Shown here in pieces: positions 45,957 to 54,802 of a DNA stretch of 64,000 bases. The notes beneath the pieces were generated by a model. The model was not told the DNA's origin and made no database searches. It worked only from the letters and a program-made list of their open reading frames with translations. The translations under genes were made by a program, and so were the position numbers. Origin of the DNA: Celeribacter neptunius. Its GTDB lineage: Bacteria > Pseudomonadota > Alphaproteobacteria > Rhodobacterales > Rhodobacteraceae. The stretch lies in assembly GCF_900113955.1 (NCBI RefSeq), contig NZ_FORH01000001.1, positions 488,395-552,394 of the forward strand, written 5' to 3'. The stretch's first letter is position 1. Every line of letters begins with the position of its first letter.

Positions 45957-47333
45957 TCAGCGGTAGGTCACTTCTTTCACGGCGGCGATCACCTCATCGG
46001 TGGTTACCAGCGCGAGTTTCTCGAGATTGGCGGCATAGGGCATCGGCACGTCTTTCCCGGCACAGTTGATCACCGGCGCGTCGAGGTAATCGAAGGCGCG
46101 TTGCATGATCGTGGCGGAGATGTGGTTGCCGATGGAGCCAACCGGGAAGCCTTCCTCGACGGTGACGCAGCGGTTGGTCTTCATCACGGAGGCCAGCACG
46201 GTGTCATAGTCGATCGGGCGCAGCGTGCGCAGGTCGATCACCTCGGCGGAGATGCCCTCTTCGGCCAGCTTGTCGGCGGCTTCCAGAGCATATTGCATGC
46301 CGATGCCGAAGGAGACGATGGTCACATCCGTGCCCTCGCGCCAGATCCGTGCCTTGCCGAAGGGGATGGTGAAATCCTCGAGCGCCGGCACCTCGAAAGA
46401 GCGGCCGTAGAGGATCTCGTTTTCGAGGAAGATCACCGGGTTCGGGTCGCGGATCGCGGTTTTCATCAGACCTTTGTAGTCGGCGGCGGAGTAGGGCATC
46501 ACCACTTTCAGGCCCGGGATCTGCGCATACCAGGCGGCGTAGTCCTGCGAGTGTTGCGCGCCGACGCGGGCGGCGGCGCCGTTCGGGCCGCGGAACACCA
46601 TCGGGGCGCCCATCTGACCACCGGACATGTAGAGCGTCTTGGCGGCTGAGTTGATGATCTGGTCGATCGCCTGCATGGCGAAGTTGAAGGTCATGAACTC
46701 GACGATCGGTTTCAGCCCGCCAAAGGCGGCGCCGGTGGCGATCCCGGCAAAACCGTGTTCGGTGATCGGCGTGTCGATGACGCGTTTGGAGCCGAATTCG
46801 TCGAGCATGCCCTGGGTGATCTTGTAGGCGCCTTGGTATTCGGCCACCTCTTCGCCCATGATGAAGACATTCTCGTCGCGGCGCATCTCTTCGGACATGG
46901 CGTCGCGGAGCGCTTCGCGTACCGTCTGGGTCTTCATCTCCGTGCCTTCCGGCCAGTCGGCGGAGGCTTTCGAGACCACTTCCACGGGGGCTGCGGCTTT
47001 TGCCGGGGCCGGTGCGGGCGCCTCGGCTGCCGGGGCTTCGGCAGTGGCGGTCGGGGCTGCGGCGGGGGCGGCGAGATCATCGACGCTTTCGCCCTCTTCG
47101 ACGAGGATGGCGATCACATCGTTGACCTTCACACCTTCGGTGCCCTCGGCCACGAGGATCTTGCCGACCACGCCTTCGTCGACGGCTTCGAATTCCATCG
47201 TCGCCTTGTCGGTTTCAATTTCCGCGATGATGTCGCCGGAGGTGACGGTGTCGCCTTCCTTGACGAGCCATTTCGCGAGCGTGCCTTCTTCCATCGTGGG
47301 GGAGAGGGCCGGCATCAAAAGTTCGGTTGCCAT
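45957..47333 (-). CDS. pdhB: Pyruvate dehydrogenase E1 beta subunit with fused lipoyl domain
   Basis: A 458-residue protein. The first 80 residues are a lipoyl domain ([19 protein letters not shown], Lys43). An Ala/Pro linker follows, then the E1-beta domain from about 125 ([58 protein letters not shown]). A lipoyl domain on E1-beta is a known alphaproteobacterial feature. It forms the heterotetrameric E1 with PdhA. It lies 18 nt after pdhA and 12 nt before pdhC. Confidence 0.96.
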   Translation of the reverse strand: MATELLMPALSPTMEEGTLAKWLVKEGDTVTSGDIIAEIETDKATMEFEAVDEGVVGKILVAEGTEGVKVNDVIAILVEEGESVDDLAAPAAAPTATAEAPAAEAPAPAPAKAAAPVEVVSKASADWPEGTEMKTQTVREALRDAMSEEMRRDENVFIMGEEVAEYQGAYKITQGMLDEFGSKRVIDTPITEHGFAGIATGAAFGGLKPIVEFMTFNFAMQAIDQIINSAAKTLYMSGGQMGAPMVFRGPNGAAARVGAQHSQDYAAWYAQIPGLKVVMPYSAADYKGLMKTAIRDPNPVIFLENEILYGRSFEVPALEDFTIPFGKARIWREGTDVTIVSFGIGMQYALEAADKLAEEGISAEVIDLRTLRPIDYDTVLASVMKTNRCVTVEEGFPVGSIGNHISATIMQRAFDYLDAPVINCAGKDVPMPYAANLEKLALVTTDEVIAAVKEVTYR

Positions 47334-47351
47334 TGTCGTATCTCCTCCGGA

Positions 47352-48377
47352 TCAGGCGTTGTGCGGCGGAATTTCATCCGCGTAGATGTCGGTCCAGAGC
47401 TCTTCGAGCGCCGGTTCCGGGCTTTCCTTGGCGAATTCGGCAGCCGCGTTGACCACGGATTTGATCTCCTTGTCGATCGTCTTGAGATCGTCCTCGGTGG
47501 CGTGGTTGCCGGTCAGAAGGATCGAGCGCACAGCTTCGATCGGGTCGCGCTCTTCGCGCATTTTCTGAACCTCTTCGCGGGTGCGGTACTTGGCCGGGTC
47601 GGACATGGAGTGGCCACGGTAGCGGTAGGTCTTGATCTCGAGAATGTAAGGCCCTTTGCCGGCGCGGCAGTGCGCCACGGCGCGTTCACCGGCGTCCTTG
47701 ACGGCCAGAACGTCCATACCGTCGACCTCTTCGCCCTCGATGCCGTAGGCATTGCCGCGTACCCAGTAGGACGGCGACTTGGTCGAGCGCTGGGTCGAGG
47801 TGCCCATGGCGTATTGGTTGTTCTCGATCACGAAGACCACCGGCAGATCCCAGATCTCGGCCATGTTATAGGTCTCGGCGACCTGGCCCTGGTTGGCGGC
47901 GCCATCGCCGAAATAGGTGAAGGTGACATTGTCATTGCCACGGTATTTGTCGGAGAAGGCGAGACCGGCGCCCAGCGGCACCTGTGCGCCGACGATGCCA
48001 TGGCCGCCGTAGAAATGCTTCTCTTTCGAGAACATGTGCATCGAGCCGCCCTTGCCCTTGGAATACCCGCCCTCGCGACCGGTGAGCTCCGCCATGACGC
48101 CTTTCGGGTCCATGCCACAGGCGAGCATGTGACCGTGGTCACGATAAGAGGTGATACGCTTGTCGCCCTCTTTCGCCGCGGCCTCGAGGCCGACGACAAC
48201 GGCCTCCTGACCGATGTAGAGGTGACAGAAGCCGCCGATCAGGCCCATGCCATAGAGCTGGCCGGCCTTTTCTTCGAAACGACGGATAAGAAGCATGTCT
48301 TTGTAATAGGCGAGCAGCTCGTCTTTCGAGACATTCGCTGGGCTCGCTGCTTTCGACGCAGGTTTCCGGGGTGCCAT
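47352..48377 (-). CDS. pdhA: Pyruvate dehydrogenase E1 alpha subunit
   Basis: A 341-residue thiamine-diphosphate enzyme. The TPP motif runs from GDGAANQGQ to IENNQYAMGTS. The phosphorylation-loop-like segment YRYRGHSMSDPAKYRTREEV and the start LLAYYKDMLLIRRFEEKAGQLYGMG are typical. It decarboxylates pyruvate. It is the first gene of the operon; a GGAGGAGGC site lies just before the ATG and a 20-bp palindrome sits 33-52 nt upstream. Confidence 0.97.
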   Translation of the reverse strand: MAPRKPASKAASPANVSKDELLAYYKDMLLIRRFEEKAGQLYGMGLIGGFCHLYIGQEAVVVGLEAAAKEGDKRITSYRDHGHMLACGMDPKGVMAELTGREGGYSKGKGGSMHMFSKEKHFYGGHGIVGAQVPLGAGLAFSDKYRGNDNVTFTYFGDGAANQGQVAETYNMAEIWDLPVVFVIENNQYAMGTSTQRSTKSPSYWVRGNAYGIEGEEVDGMDVLAVKDAGERAVAHCRAGKGPYILEIKTYRYRGHSMSDPAKYRTREEVQKMREERDPIEAVRSILLTGNHATEDDLKTIDKEIKSVVNAAAEFAKESPEPALEELWTDIYADEIPPHNA

Positions 48378-48409
48378 GCGGCCTCCTCCTCCAAGATCGC
48401 AATAGATAG

Positions 48410-48429
48410 ATAGTTTAGTGTTAAACTAT
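48410..48429. promoter_or_regulatory. 20-bp palindrome in the pdhA promoter
   Basis: ATAGTTTAGTGTTAAACTAT: perfect 8-bp arms with a 4-nt centre, 33-52 nt upstream of the pdhA ATG in an AT-rich patch. Position and symmetry fit a repressor operator overlapping the promoter; a MarR- or GntR-type regulator is plausible but not identified. The rest of 48378-48654 contains promoter-like sequence only. Confidence 0.5.
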
Positions 48430-48654
48430 ATAGTAGCGGCAGCGGCCGGTGATTGCACGGATTTTTTGATATGCGCTGCGGGTGGCTGCCATGCATCAGG
48501 CGAATAGCTGAATTGAAAGACAAAAATTCGCGCATTGGTTGTAAATGGCGGGCCGTTGTTAAAGGTTTCGAAAGTCACCCGGACTAGTTTCGGTCCCGTC
48601 TCGCGCCGAGGGCGGTGCGATCTCGTTTCACCTTATGCTGCCGGGAGATTAGTC

Positions 48655-50712
48655 GTGACTCTCTATGTTGACCTTACCAGTTTTGCTCCTTCCAACTTCA
48701 TTTACGGGACTGCGTCCGGGGACAAGATTTTCGGGACCGACGGTGACGATTATATCGTCGCGGGTGCGGGCAAGGATTTCTGGGTCGCTGGCGGCGCGGG
48801 CGCCGATATGTTCGAAGTGAACTACGGCGACCAAGTCGTGCGGATCGCGGATTTCGTCGTTGGCGAGGATCATATCGCACTTGCGGATATATCCGTTCTG
48901 GACGGCGCGACCTTTGAACAGGATGGCGATCGGTTCGATATCACCCTGCGCGATAGCACGCTGATCCGGGTCGATGGTGTCACCGCCGCCGATATCGGCG
49001 AGCTGTTCGCGTTCCGCTCTGATGTGGTGGGGGGCGATGCGACGCCGGAGGCCGGCACGTTTGATCCGCTCGACACAACAGCGTTGAACGTCATCACCGG
49101 GACGGAGGATCGCGACAAAATCATCGGCACGTGTGATGATGATTACATCATCGCCGGCCAGGGTCAGGACTTCTGGGTCACCGGCGGCGCCGGCCGCGAT
49201 ACATTTGAAGTGAACTATGGCGATGATATTGTAAGGATTGCCGATTTCGTGACCGGGGACGACCATATCGCGCTTGCGGATTCCACCGTTCTGGACGGCG
49301 CCACCTTCGAACAGGATGGCGACCGGTTCGATATCACGCTCGACGACGGCACCCTGATCCGGGTTGACGGTGCGACGGAAACGGATCTCGCGGATATGTT
49401 CGTGTTCCGCTCTGACGCGCCTGCGCCGACTGACCCGACGCCGACTGACCCGACGCCGACTGATCCGACGCCGACCGACCCCGCGCCGACTGATCCGGCC
49501 CCGGGTGATGCGGCGCCGGAGCTGAAAGTCGTGGTGTTCGGTGGGCAATCGCTGGCCTTTGGGGCGACCGGGCGCGATTGGGTCACGACCGAACCGGTCT
49601 ATGACAACTCGCTGATGCTGGATTTCGACGATCCGGCGAATGGCGCCCGGGGCTGGGATGCCGAGGCGGTGGATGTCGACACATTCAACGGGTTCACCCA
49701 GCGCTATGAGGTGGCGCAGGAGACCCCGGCCACCGGCACGATGAACGTGCTGGCGGCGGCCAATCCGGATACGACCTTTGTCAGCCTGCATTACGGTCAG
49801 GCCGGCAAGTCGCTGGATTACATTCGCGAAAACACCCTCGACGGGCTATATACGCAGCTCGAGTTGTTGAAAGCTCAGGCCGATGCCGAGGGCTATGCGA
49901 TCAACAATGTCATCGAACTGGCCTGGATTCAGGGGCAGTCGGGCTCTCTGGGGGATTATTCCGATACGCTTTCGGCGCATCAGGATGAGGTCGAAGCCTT
50001 CGTGAAAGACCTGTTCGGTGCGGAGTTCGAGGTGGAGTTCTATGCCTCGATCACCCGCGGTTTCGGCGGCAAGGTCACCACCGGCGAGCAGTTCGATGCG
50101 ATCATGGACGATCCGGAGATCCATCTCGGCACCACCGAGGTGGTGTTCAACTCGCAATACCCGGCGCAGGGAGACCCGTGGAACGCGCACCTGTCGGGCG
50201 AGGGCTATTACATGATGGGGGCACAGATCGCCTCACATATCATGGCCAATATGGCCGGCGATCCGTTGGCGCCGATCGCGGTCGAGGCGGTGGAAGAGGT
50301 GGCCCCGAGCACCTATCGGATCCATTTTTCCGGTGTGCAGGGCGGCCTGATGGAAAATCCGGGCGTCTATGCTGATGATGACTTCATCGGTGCCCCCGAC
50401 AATTTCGGGATCGATGTCTATCGTGCCAACAACGGTCAGCTGGAGGGCGATATCATCGAGAGCCGGATCGTCGACGCCGATACGATCGAGTTTGTGTTCA
50501 GCGAGGATCTGTCGGGTGACTATCGTCTCTGGGTTGGGCGCAGCGAGTCGGATGGCTGGATGGTCGACGGGCGCGGTGCGGGCTACGGGGGCACGACGCT
50601 TTATGACAGCGGTCAGATCTATAGCGCGGTCGATCCGGGCAACGGGTTCGACTTGCAGACCGCGGAATTGGCGGAATTCGTGCCGCAGCAATATTTCGAT
50701 TTCACTGTCTGA
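48655..50712 (+). CDS. Secreted RTX-like protein with SGNH/sialate-esterase-like hydrolase domain
   Basis: A 685-residue acidic protein with a GTG start set by GGGAG at 48642. Two copies of a domain of about 110 residues (from about 14 and 145) share DKIxGTxxDDYI, GGAGxDxFEVNYGD and LDGATFEQDGDRFDITL; each has one RTX-like GGxGxD turn. A PTDPT-repeat linker (about 257-284) follows. The C-terminal hydrolase has the nucleophile in FGGQSLAFG (about Ser299) and WNAHLSGEGYYMMG (His about 512), as in sialate/acetylxylan esterases. There is no N-terminal signal peptide, so type I secretion is likely. Confidence 0.8.
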   Translation: MTLYVDLTSFAPSNFIYGTASGDKIFGTDGDDYIVAGAGKDFWVAGGAGADMFEVNYGDQVVRIADFVVGEDHIALADISVLDGATFEQDGDRFDITLRDSTLIRVDGVTAADIGELFAFRSDVVGGDATPEAGTFDPLDTTALNVITGTEDRDKIIGTCDDDYIIAGQGQDFWVTGGAGRDTFEVNYGDDIVRIADFVTGDDHIALADSTVLDGATFEQDGDRFDITLDDGTLIRVDGATETDLADMFVFRSDAPAPTDPTPTDPTPTDPTPTDPAPTDPAPGDAAPELKVVVFGGQSLAFGATGRDWVTTEPVYDNSLMLDFDDPANGARGWDAEAVDVDTFNGFTQRYEVAQETPATGTMNVLAAANPDTTFVSLHYGQAGKSLDYIRENTLDGLYTQLELLKAQADAEGYAINNVIELAWIQGQSGSLGDYSDTLSAHQDEVEAFVKDLFGAEFEVEFYASITRGFGGKVTTGEQFDAIMDDPEIHLGTTEVVFNSQYPAQGDPWNAHLSGEGYYMMGAQIASHIMANMAGDPLAPIAVEAVEEVAPSTYRIHFSGVQGGLMENPGVYADDDFIGAPDNFGIDVYRANNGQLEGDIIESRIVDADTIEFVFSEDLSGDYRLWVGRSESDGWMVDGRGAGYGGTTLYDSGQIYSAVDPGNGFDLQTAELAEFVPQQYFDFTV
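48694..49413 (+). repeat. Intragenic duplication (131-codon period) in the RTX-like gene
   Basis: Unit 1 at about 48694-49020 and unit 2 at about 49087-49413 are offset by exactly 393 nt and remain highly similar at DNA level over the GATFEQDGDRFDIT region. Confidence 0.85.
49426..49500 (+). repeat. 15-nt tandem repeat encoding a PTDPT linker
   Basis: About five copies of a unit like CCGACTGACCCGACG, encoding PTDPT repeats between the RTX-like region and the hydrolase domain. Such arrays can vary in copy number by slippage. Confidence 0.85.
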
Positions 50713-50734
50713 GGTAGCGCTATTGATGCGATTT

Positions 50735-50766
50735 ATACGGGCGTGCCCTTTGGGGCGCGCCCGTAT
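50735..50766. terminator. Bidirectional terminator
   Basis: 14-bp stem ATACGGGCGTGCCC / GGGCGCGCCCGTAT with one mismatch, between the convergent RTX-like and transglycosylase-like genes. Confidence 0.8.
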
Positions 50767-50768
50767 GC

Positions 50769-51389
50769 TTAGCGACAGCTGGCAAGCTGTGCCTTGTAGC
50801 GCGCGGCGCGGGCGGCGAGCTGATCGGCGACCCCGATCAGCCAGGCTTTGCTCTGGTGGCTGCCGCGGCGATAGCCGGTGCGGCCCTCGTGATAGGCGAG
50901 GTAGCTGTTCCTGGCGTCGGCGTTGGAGATCCCCAGCGCCTTGTTGTTCGTGCTCACGTACCAGCCGAGGAAATCGGCGGCGTCGAAAATGTTGGATCGG
51001 CTGGCGCCGCGCCGTCCCGGGCCGTTGCGATAGTCGTCCCAGGTGCCGTCGAGCGCCTGAACATAGCCGCGTGCCGAGCTGGCGCGGCCTTTCGGGATCA
51101 CCCAGAGCGTATAGCGTTTCGGCGGGCGGGCATTCGCCCGGAAGCCGGATTCATGATAGATGAAGGCCATCTGCGTGCTCACCGGCACGCCCCATTTGCG
51201 CTCGGATTTGCGCATCGCCGTGTAATATTGCGGCTTGTCGCGGATGATTGCGCAGGCGTTTTCCGGATTGGCCGGCACGCTGTTGCGCGCGCCACAGGCG
51301 GCCAAGGTGCAAAGCGCCGCTGTGCCGGTGACAATCACGGCGCGGCGCGACAGGGTCGGGGTGCGGGAGGAAAGGGCGTTGGAGGTCAT
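50769..51389 (-). CDS. Lytic transglycosylase-like lipoprotein
   Basis: A 206-residue protein with a twin-Arg-containing start and lipobox (LCTLAAC, Cys32). The domain has the catalytic Glu in AFIYHESGFRANARPP and ARGYVQALDGTWDDY, NIFDAADFLGWYV and YLAYHEGRTGYRRGSH, the pattern of SLT-type proteins in Rhodobacteraceae. It probably acts on peptidoglycan from the outer membrane. It lies downstream of ftsB on the same strand (56 nt). Confidence 0.8.
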   Translation of the reverse strand: MTSNALSSRTPTLSRRAVIVTGTAALCTLAACGARNSVPANPENACAIIRDKPQYYTAMRKSERKWGVPVSTQMAFIYHESGFRANARPPKRYTLWVIPKGRASSARGYVQALDGTWDDYRNGPGRRGASRSNIFDAADFLGWYVSTNNKALGISNADARNSYLAYHEGRTGYRRGSHQSKAWLIGVADQLAARAARYKAQLASCR

Positions 51390-51445
51390 GTCGGGTCTCT
51401 ATGCTCCTCTGTCCGGGGCCGGGGGTGTCGCAATCGAGCGGGGGG

Positions 51446-51748
51446 TCAGCGAATGACGATCTCATCCGAGCGCAGATAGCCCAGAATGTCGCGGGCCTGC
51501 TCGTCGAGCAGGTCGAGATCGAGATAGCCGTCGGAAAGTCGCATGGTCTTGTTGCGCAACACGCCGAGCTCGTCATCGAGTTTGCCGCTCACCGCCTGCA
51601 GATCGGAGAGCTCGGCCTCGATCTGCAGGCGGCGAAACAGCCCGTACTCCCCTTGCACGGCGGCAAAGGTGAAGTAGCCACCGAGGGTGACCATGACGCC
51701 GGTGTACAAAAGCACAGCCAGCGACGGGCGTTTGCGCGGATGAGCCAT
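51446..51748 (-). CDS. ftsB: Septum formation initiator, FtsB/DivIC family
   Basis: A 100-residue single-pass protein. A basic start, one membrane helix (LAVLLYTGVMVTLGGYFTF), a coiled coil (RRLQIEAELSDLQAVSGKLDDELGVLRNKTMRL) and the conserved DLLDEQARDILGYLRSDEIVI ending. It links the early and late divisome with FtsL and Fts[10 protein letters not shown] site precedes the ATG. It usually lies near eno/pdh genes in this group, as here. Confidence 0.88.
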   Translation of the reverse strand: MAHPRKRPSLAVLLYTGVMVTLGGYFTFAAVQGEYGLFRRLQIEAELSDLQAVSGKLDDELGVLRNKTMRLSDGYLDLDLLDEQARDILGYLRSDEIVIR

Positions 51749-51929
51749 GATAGGCTTCTTTCCTTTGTATGAATGGGCGTTTTGACAACACCCAAGTCTG
51801 CCTCACGGGGTGTTCTCTTTGGTGGAACGCCTCCGTAGACCTCTTATGACACAGGTGATTCGACGTGTGAATCCCAAAAACGAATCATCCGCAAAAAAAT
51901 GCCGGGGGAGGGGGCGGGATGTCGGGTTT

Positions 51930-52126
51930 GCGGGACGGAGCCGTCATTCGAACGATGCGCAACCGCCCGGAACAGCCACGAAGTGGCCCGGGCGCATTGG
52001 GCATCCCCGTACAACAGATTGATCTTTATCGGATTTGGCCAACATAAATCGCCGACCACAGAGAACAGATGCGCCAGCCCACGGTCCGGCGCTCGCTCTC
52101 GTGATTAATGTCCCCAAAGGGCTCAG
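51930..52126. repeat. Structured dispersed intergenic repeat, copy 2
   Basis: Same orientation and block order as 28682-28904. The first hairpin reads CGCCCGG-AACA-GCCAC-GAA-GTGGC-CCGGGCG. Compared with copy 1, the inner stem differs by a paired change (C-G here, A-T there). The second domain again has GCGCC / GGCGC inside outer arms built on TTTGG..ACAT / ATGT..CAAA. It lies in the 477-nt gap between ftsB and fba, which otherwise holds no gene that I can support. Confidence 0.75.
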
Positions 52127-52172
52127 CCCCGTCCTTCTTCCATGTCGTTTAGACGTTCTTCAAAGCCTGAAA

Positions 52173-52205
52173 CAAGAAACGCCCCCGTTTCCGGAGGCGC
52201 TTCAA
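52173..52205 (-). terminator. Terminator of the aldolase gene
   Basis: GC-rich stem GAAGCGCCTCC / GGGGGCGTTTC on the minus strand, 20-50 nt past the fba stop, followed by TTGTTTC. Confidence 0.65.
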
Positions 52206-52225
52206 ACTGTCGTCGCGGTTTCGTC

Positions 52226-53119
52226 TCAGCCGGCGATCGAAGCGGCGTGGATGCTGTCCACGGCGGCTTTCAGCGTGGCGTCGAACTCGGCCTCGCTCTG
52301 CTGAGCACTCAGGCCTTCGGACAGGGCGCGCGAGAAGGAGGCGATCATGCCGGTGTTTTTCGACAGGATGTCATTGGCCTCATCGCGACCGTAACCGCCC
52401 GACAGCGCCACGACTTTCAACACGCGCGGGTGATCGACCAGCGGTTTGTAGAAATTCGCCTCGGTCGGCAGCGAGAGTTTGAGCATCACCTGCTTGCTCT
52501 CGTCCATGGCGTCGAGATGCGCAAGGATTTCGTCGCGCAGGATCGCCTCGGCCTCGGCCTTGTCGGCGATGGTGATGGTGACTTCCGGTTCGAGGATCGG
52601 CATCAGACCGGCCTTGATCACCTGCTCACCCACTTCGAACTGCTGATCGACCACGGCCTTGATGCCGTCCGGGTTGGCGGCGTTGATCACCGAACGTTCC
52701 TTGGTGCCGAAGATATGCAGCTTGGCGGCGCGGGCCAAGAGATCGTCGAGACCCGGCATCGGTTTCATCAGCTGGACGCCATTGGCCTCGGCCTCGAGCC
52801 CCTTGTCGATCTTGAGAAACGGCACGATGTCTTTTTCTTCCCACAGGAACAGCGATGTGGGCTTGCCGCCGACGTCGCGGTCCATGGTCATCTCAAAGAG
52901 GATGGCGCCGATCACTTTGTCGCCGGTAAACGACGGGGACTGGATGATCCGCGAGCGCATCGCATGGACCATGTCGAACATTTCGGCATCGCCGGAGTAC
53001 TCGCTTTCCTCGACGCCATAGAGTTTGAGCGCTTTCGGGGTGGAGCCCCCGGATTGGTCAAGCGCTGCAATGAAGCCCTGGCCTTCGCCCATTTTGGCGG
53101 TCATTTCCTCGATATACAT
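52226..53119 (-). CDS. Class I fructose-bisphosphate aldolase
   Basis: A 297-residue Schiff-base aldolase of the bacterial class I type: GFIAALDQSGGSTPKALKLYG near the start, ILFEMTMDRDVGGKPTSLFLWEEKDIVPFLKIDKG, and LMPILEPEVTITIADK. It cleaves or forms fructose 1,6-bisphosphate in glycolysis and gluconeogenesis. It has no metal-binding motif of class II enzymes. Two GGCGCTAAC-type sites lie in its upstream region. pgk lies farther upstream on the same strand but ends in its own terminator. Confidence 0.95.
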   Translation of the reverse strand: MYIEEMTAKMGEGQGFIAALDQSGGSTPKALKLYGVEESEYSGDAEMFDMVHAMRSRIIQSPSFTGDKVIGAILFEMTMDRDVGGKPTSLFLWEEKDIVPFLKIDKGLEAEANGVQLMKPMPGLDDLLARAAKLHIFGTKERSVINAANPDGIKAVVDQQFEVGEQVIKAGLMPILEPEVTITIADKAEAEAILRDEILAHLDAMDESKQVMLKLSLPTEANFYKPLVDHPRVLKVVALSGGYGRDEANDILSKNTGMIASFSRALSEGLSAQQSEAEFDATLKAAVDSIHAASIAG

Positions 53120-53212
53120 AGTCGTCCTCTCTGTGGCTCAAATCTTGACCCCTGCGGGCGGGGCGGATCTCGCATCCGAGTTACCCTGCCCGACAGGTTG
53201 TCGCAATCGTGA

Positions 53213-53278
53213 TGGCGCTAACGTCTTGAATATTCACATTTGTGAGACATGCGCGATGTCCTTGGTGGCGCTAACATC
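53213..53278. promoter_or_regulatory. Two direct copies of a GGCGCTAAC operator-like site upstream of fba
   Basis: TGGCGCTAACGTC at 53213-53225 and TGGCGCTAACATC at 53266-53278 differ at one base and are spaced exactly 53 nt apart, about five helical turns. Their half-site TAGCGCCA / GCGCTAAC resembles the GTTAGCGCTAAC-type sites of LacI-family carbon regulators (CceR in Rhodobacter). The rest of 53120-53428 has the pgk terminator and no gene. Confidence 0.5.
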
Positions 53279-53380
53279 CTTCTGTCGGCACGCTACCCCT
53301 GTTCGGTTCGCGAGGGATTGATTCAGAACAAGATGGCCCATCATAGCCGACATGCGGTGGGAACAGGGCAAAAAAAACCG

Positions 53381-53413
53381 GGCAAAAAAAGACCCGCGCG
53401 AGGGGCGCGGGTC
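53381..53413 (-). terminator. Intrinsic terminator of pgk
   Basis: Stem GACCCGCGC / GCGCGGGTC followed on the minus strand by two T-runs (seven Ts, then about eight), 16 nt past the stop. Confidence 0.9.
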
Positions 53414-53428
53414 TGTCTGTTCCGGGGG

Positions 53429-54616
53429 TTAACCGAGGGCTTCGACGCCGGGGAGCGCCTTGCCTTCCATCCATTCGAGGAAGGCGCCGCCGGCGGTCGA
53501 GATATAGGTGAAATCATCGCCGTGGCCGGAGGCGTTGATCGCCGCCACCGTGTCACCGCCGCCGGCGACCGAGACCAGCGCGCCGGAATTGGTCAGCTCG
53601 GCGATCTTGTCGAGCATGGCGAATGTGCCGGTGTTGAACGGCACGAGTTCAAACACGCCCAGCGGCCCGTTCATGATCACCGTCTTGGCGCCGTCGAGGA
53701 TCTCGTTGATCCGCTCGACCGATTTCGGGCCGGCGTCGAAGATCATCGCATCGGCCGGGCATTCGGTGGTCGGCACGGTCTCGTTCTCGGCATTGGCCTT
53801 GAACTCGCGGGCCACGACCACATCCACCGGCAGGACGATTTCACAACCGGCCTCGTCGGCCTTGGTGATGATCTCGCGCGCGGTTTCCGCCAGATCGTGC
53901 TCGCAGAGCGATTTGCCGACATCGACGCCCTCGGCGGCGAGGAAGGTGTTGGCCATGCCGCCACCGATCACCAGGTAATCGACCTTGCGCACCAGATTGC
54001 CCAAGAGATCGAGCTTGGTCGAGACTTTCGCGCCGCCGACGATGGCGACGACCGGACGGGTCGGGGTGGAAAGCGCGCTTTCGAGCGCGGAGAGCTCGGC
54101 TTCCATCAGGCGTCCGGCGCAAGAGGGCAGGAGCTTCGCCACACCTTCGGTCGAACCATGCGCCCGGTGCGCAGCCGAGAAGGCGTCATTGACATAGATG
54201 TCGCCGAGCGCGGCCAGCGAGGCGGAGAATTGCCCGTCATTCTCGGTCTCGCCCTTGTGGAACCGGGTGTTTTCCAACAGCAGCACCTCGCCCGCGCCCA
54301 GGGCGGCGACGGCCTCTTTCGCAGGCGCCCCGATGCAATCGGAGGCGAATTTTACCGGTGCGCCCAGAACTTCGGCGACGGTGTCCTTGATCAGCCCGAG
54401 GCTCATCTCCGGCACGACCTGGCCTTTCGGGCGGCCGAAATGCGCCATCAGCACCGGTTTGCCGCCACGCGCGAGAATATCGTCGATGGTCGGTTTGATC
54501 CGTTCGATCCGGGTGGCATCGGTCACCTTGCCGTCTTCCACCGGCACGTTGATGTCCACGCGGGTGAGCACCACTTTGCCGTTCAGGTCCATGTCGTCGA
54601 GGGTTTTCCAGGCCAT
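53429..54616 (-). CDS. pgk: Phosphoglycerate kinase
   Basis: About 395 residues: [25 protein letters not shown] near the start, [43 protein letters not shown] and the C-terminal [13 protein letters not shown] with the ATP loop. It makes ATP from 1,3-bisphosphoglycerate. ATG 54616 ([11 protein letters not shown]) fits the AAGGA spacing better than the ATG at 54622. It is divergent from the cyclophilin pair. Confidence 0.97.
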   Translation of the reverse strand: MAWKTLDDMDLNGKVVLTRVDINVPVEDGKVTDATRIERIKPTIDDILARGGKPVLMAHFGRPKGQVVPEMSLGLIKDTVAEVLGAPVKFASDCIGAPAKEAVAALGAGEVLLLENTRFHKGETENDGQFSASLAALGDIYVNDAFSAAHRAHGSTEGVAKLLPSCAGRLMEAELSALESALSTPTRPVVAIVGGAKVSTKLDLLGNLVRKVDYLVIGGGMANTFLAAEGVDVGKSLCEHDLAETAREIITKADEAGCEIVLPVDVVVAREFKANAENETVPTTECPADAMIFDAGPKSVERINEILDGAKTVIMNGPLGVFELVPFNTGTFAMLDKIAELTNSGALVSVAGGGDTVAAINASGHGDDFTYISTAGGAFLEWMEGKALPGVEALG

Positions 54617-54802
54617 ATCCATCCATCCTTTTCGGGGCGGTCAACTGTTGCCCTCTGTTTGACGGCTCCGCTGCGTTACGTCAACTGTGCGTGAGGGCGC
54701 AGCCGCACCGAGGGGCACGGGCGGGGCGGCAGTGACTTCACCCTTTCGCTTGCGCGTTTCGCGCACTAGAGTGCGGCAAAATCTGACCCTGAGGAGGCAT
54801 TC

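Noticed and set aside
46755-48413. Plus-strand open frame opposite pdhB/pdhA
   Set aside because: Gly/His/Phe-rich antisense translation of strongly conserved pdh genes.
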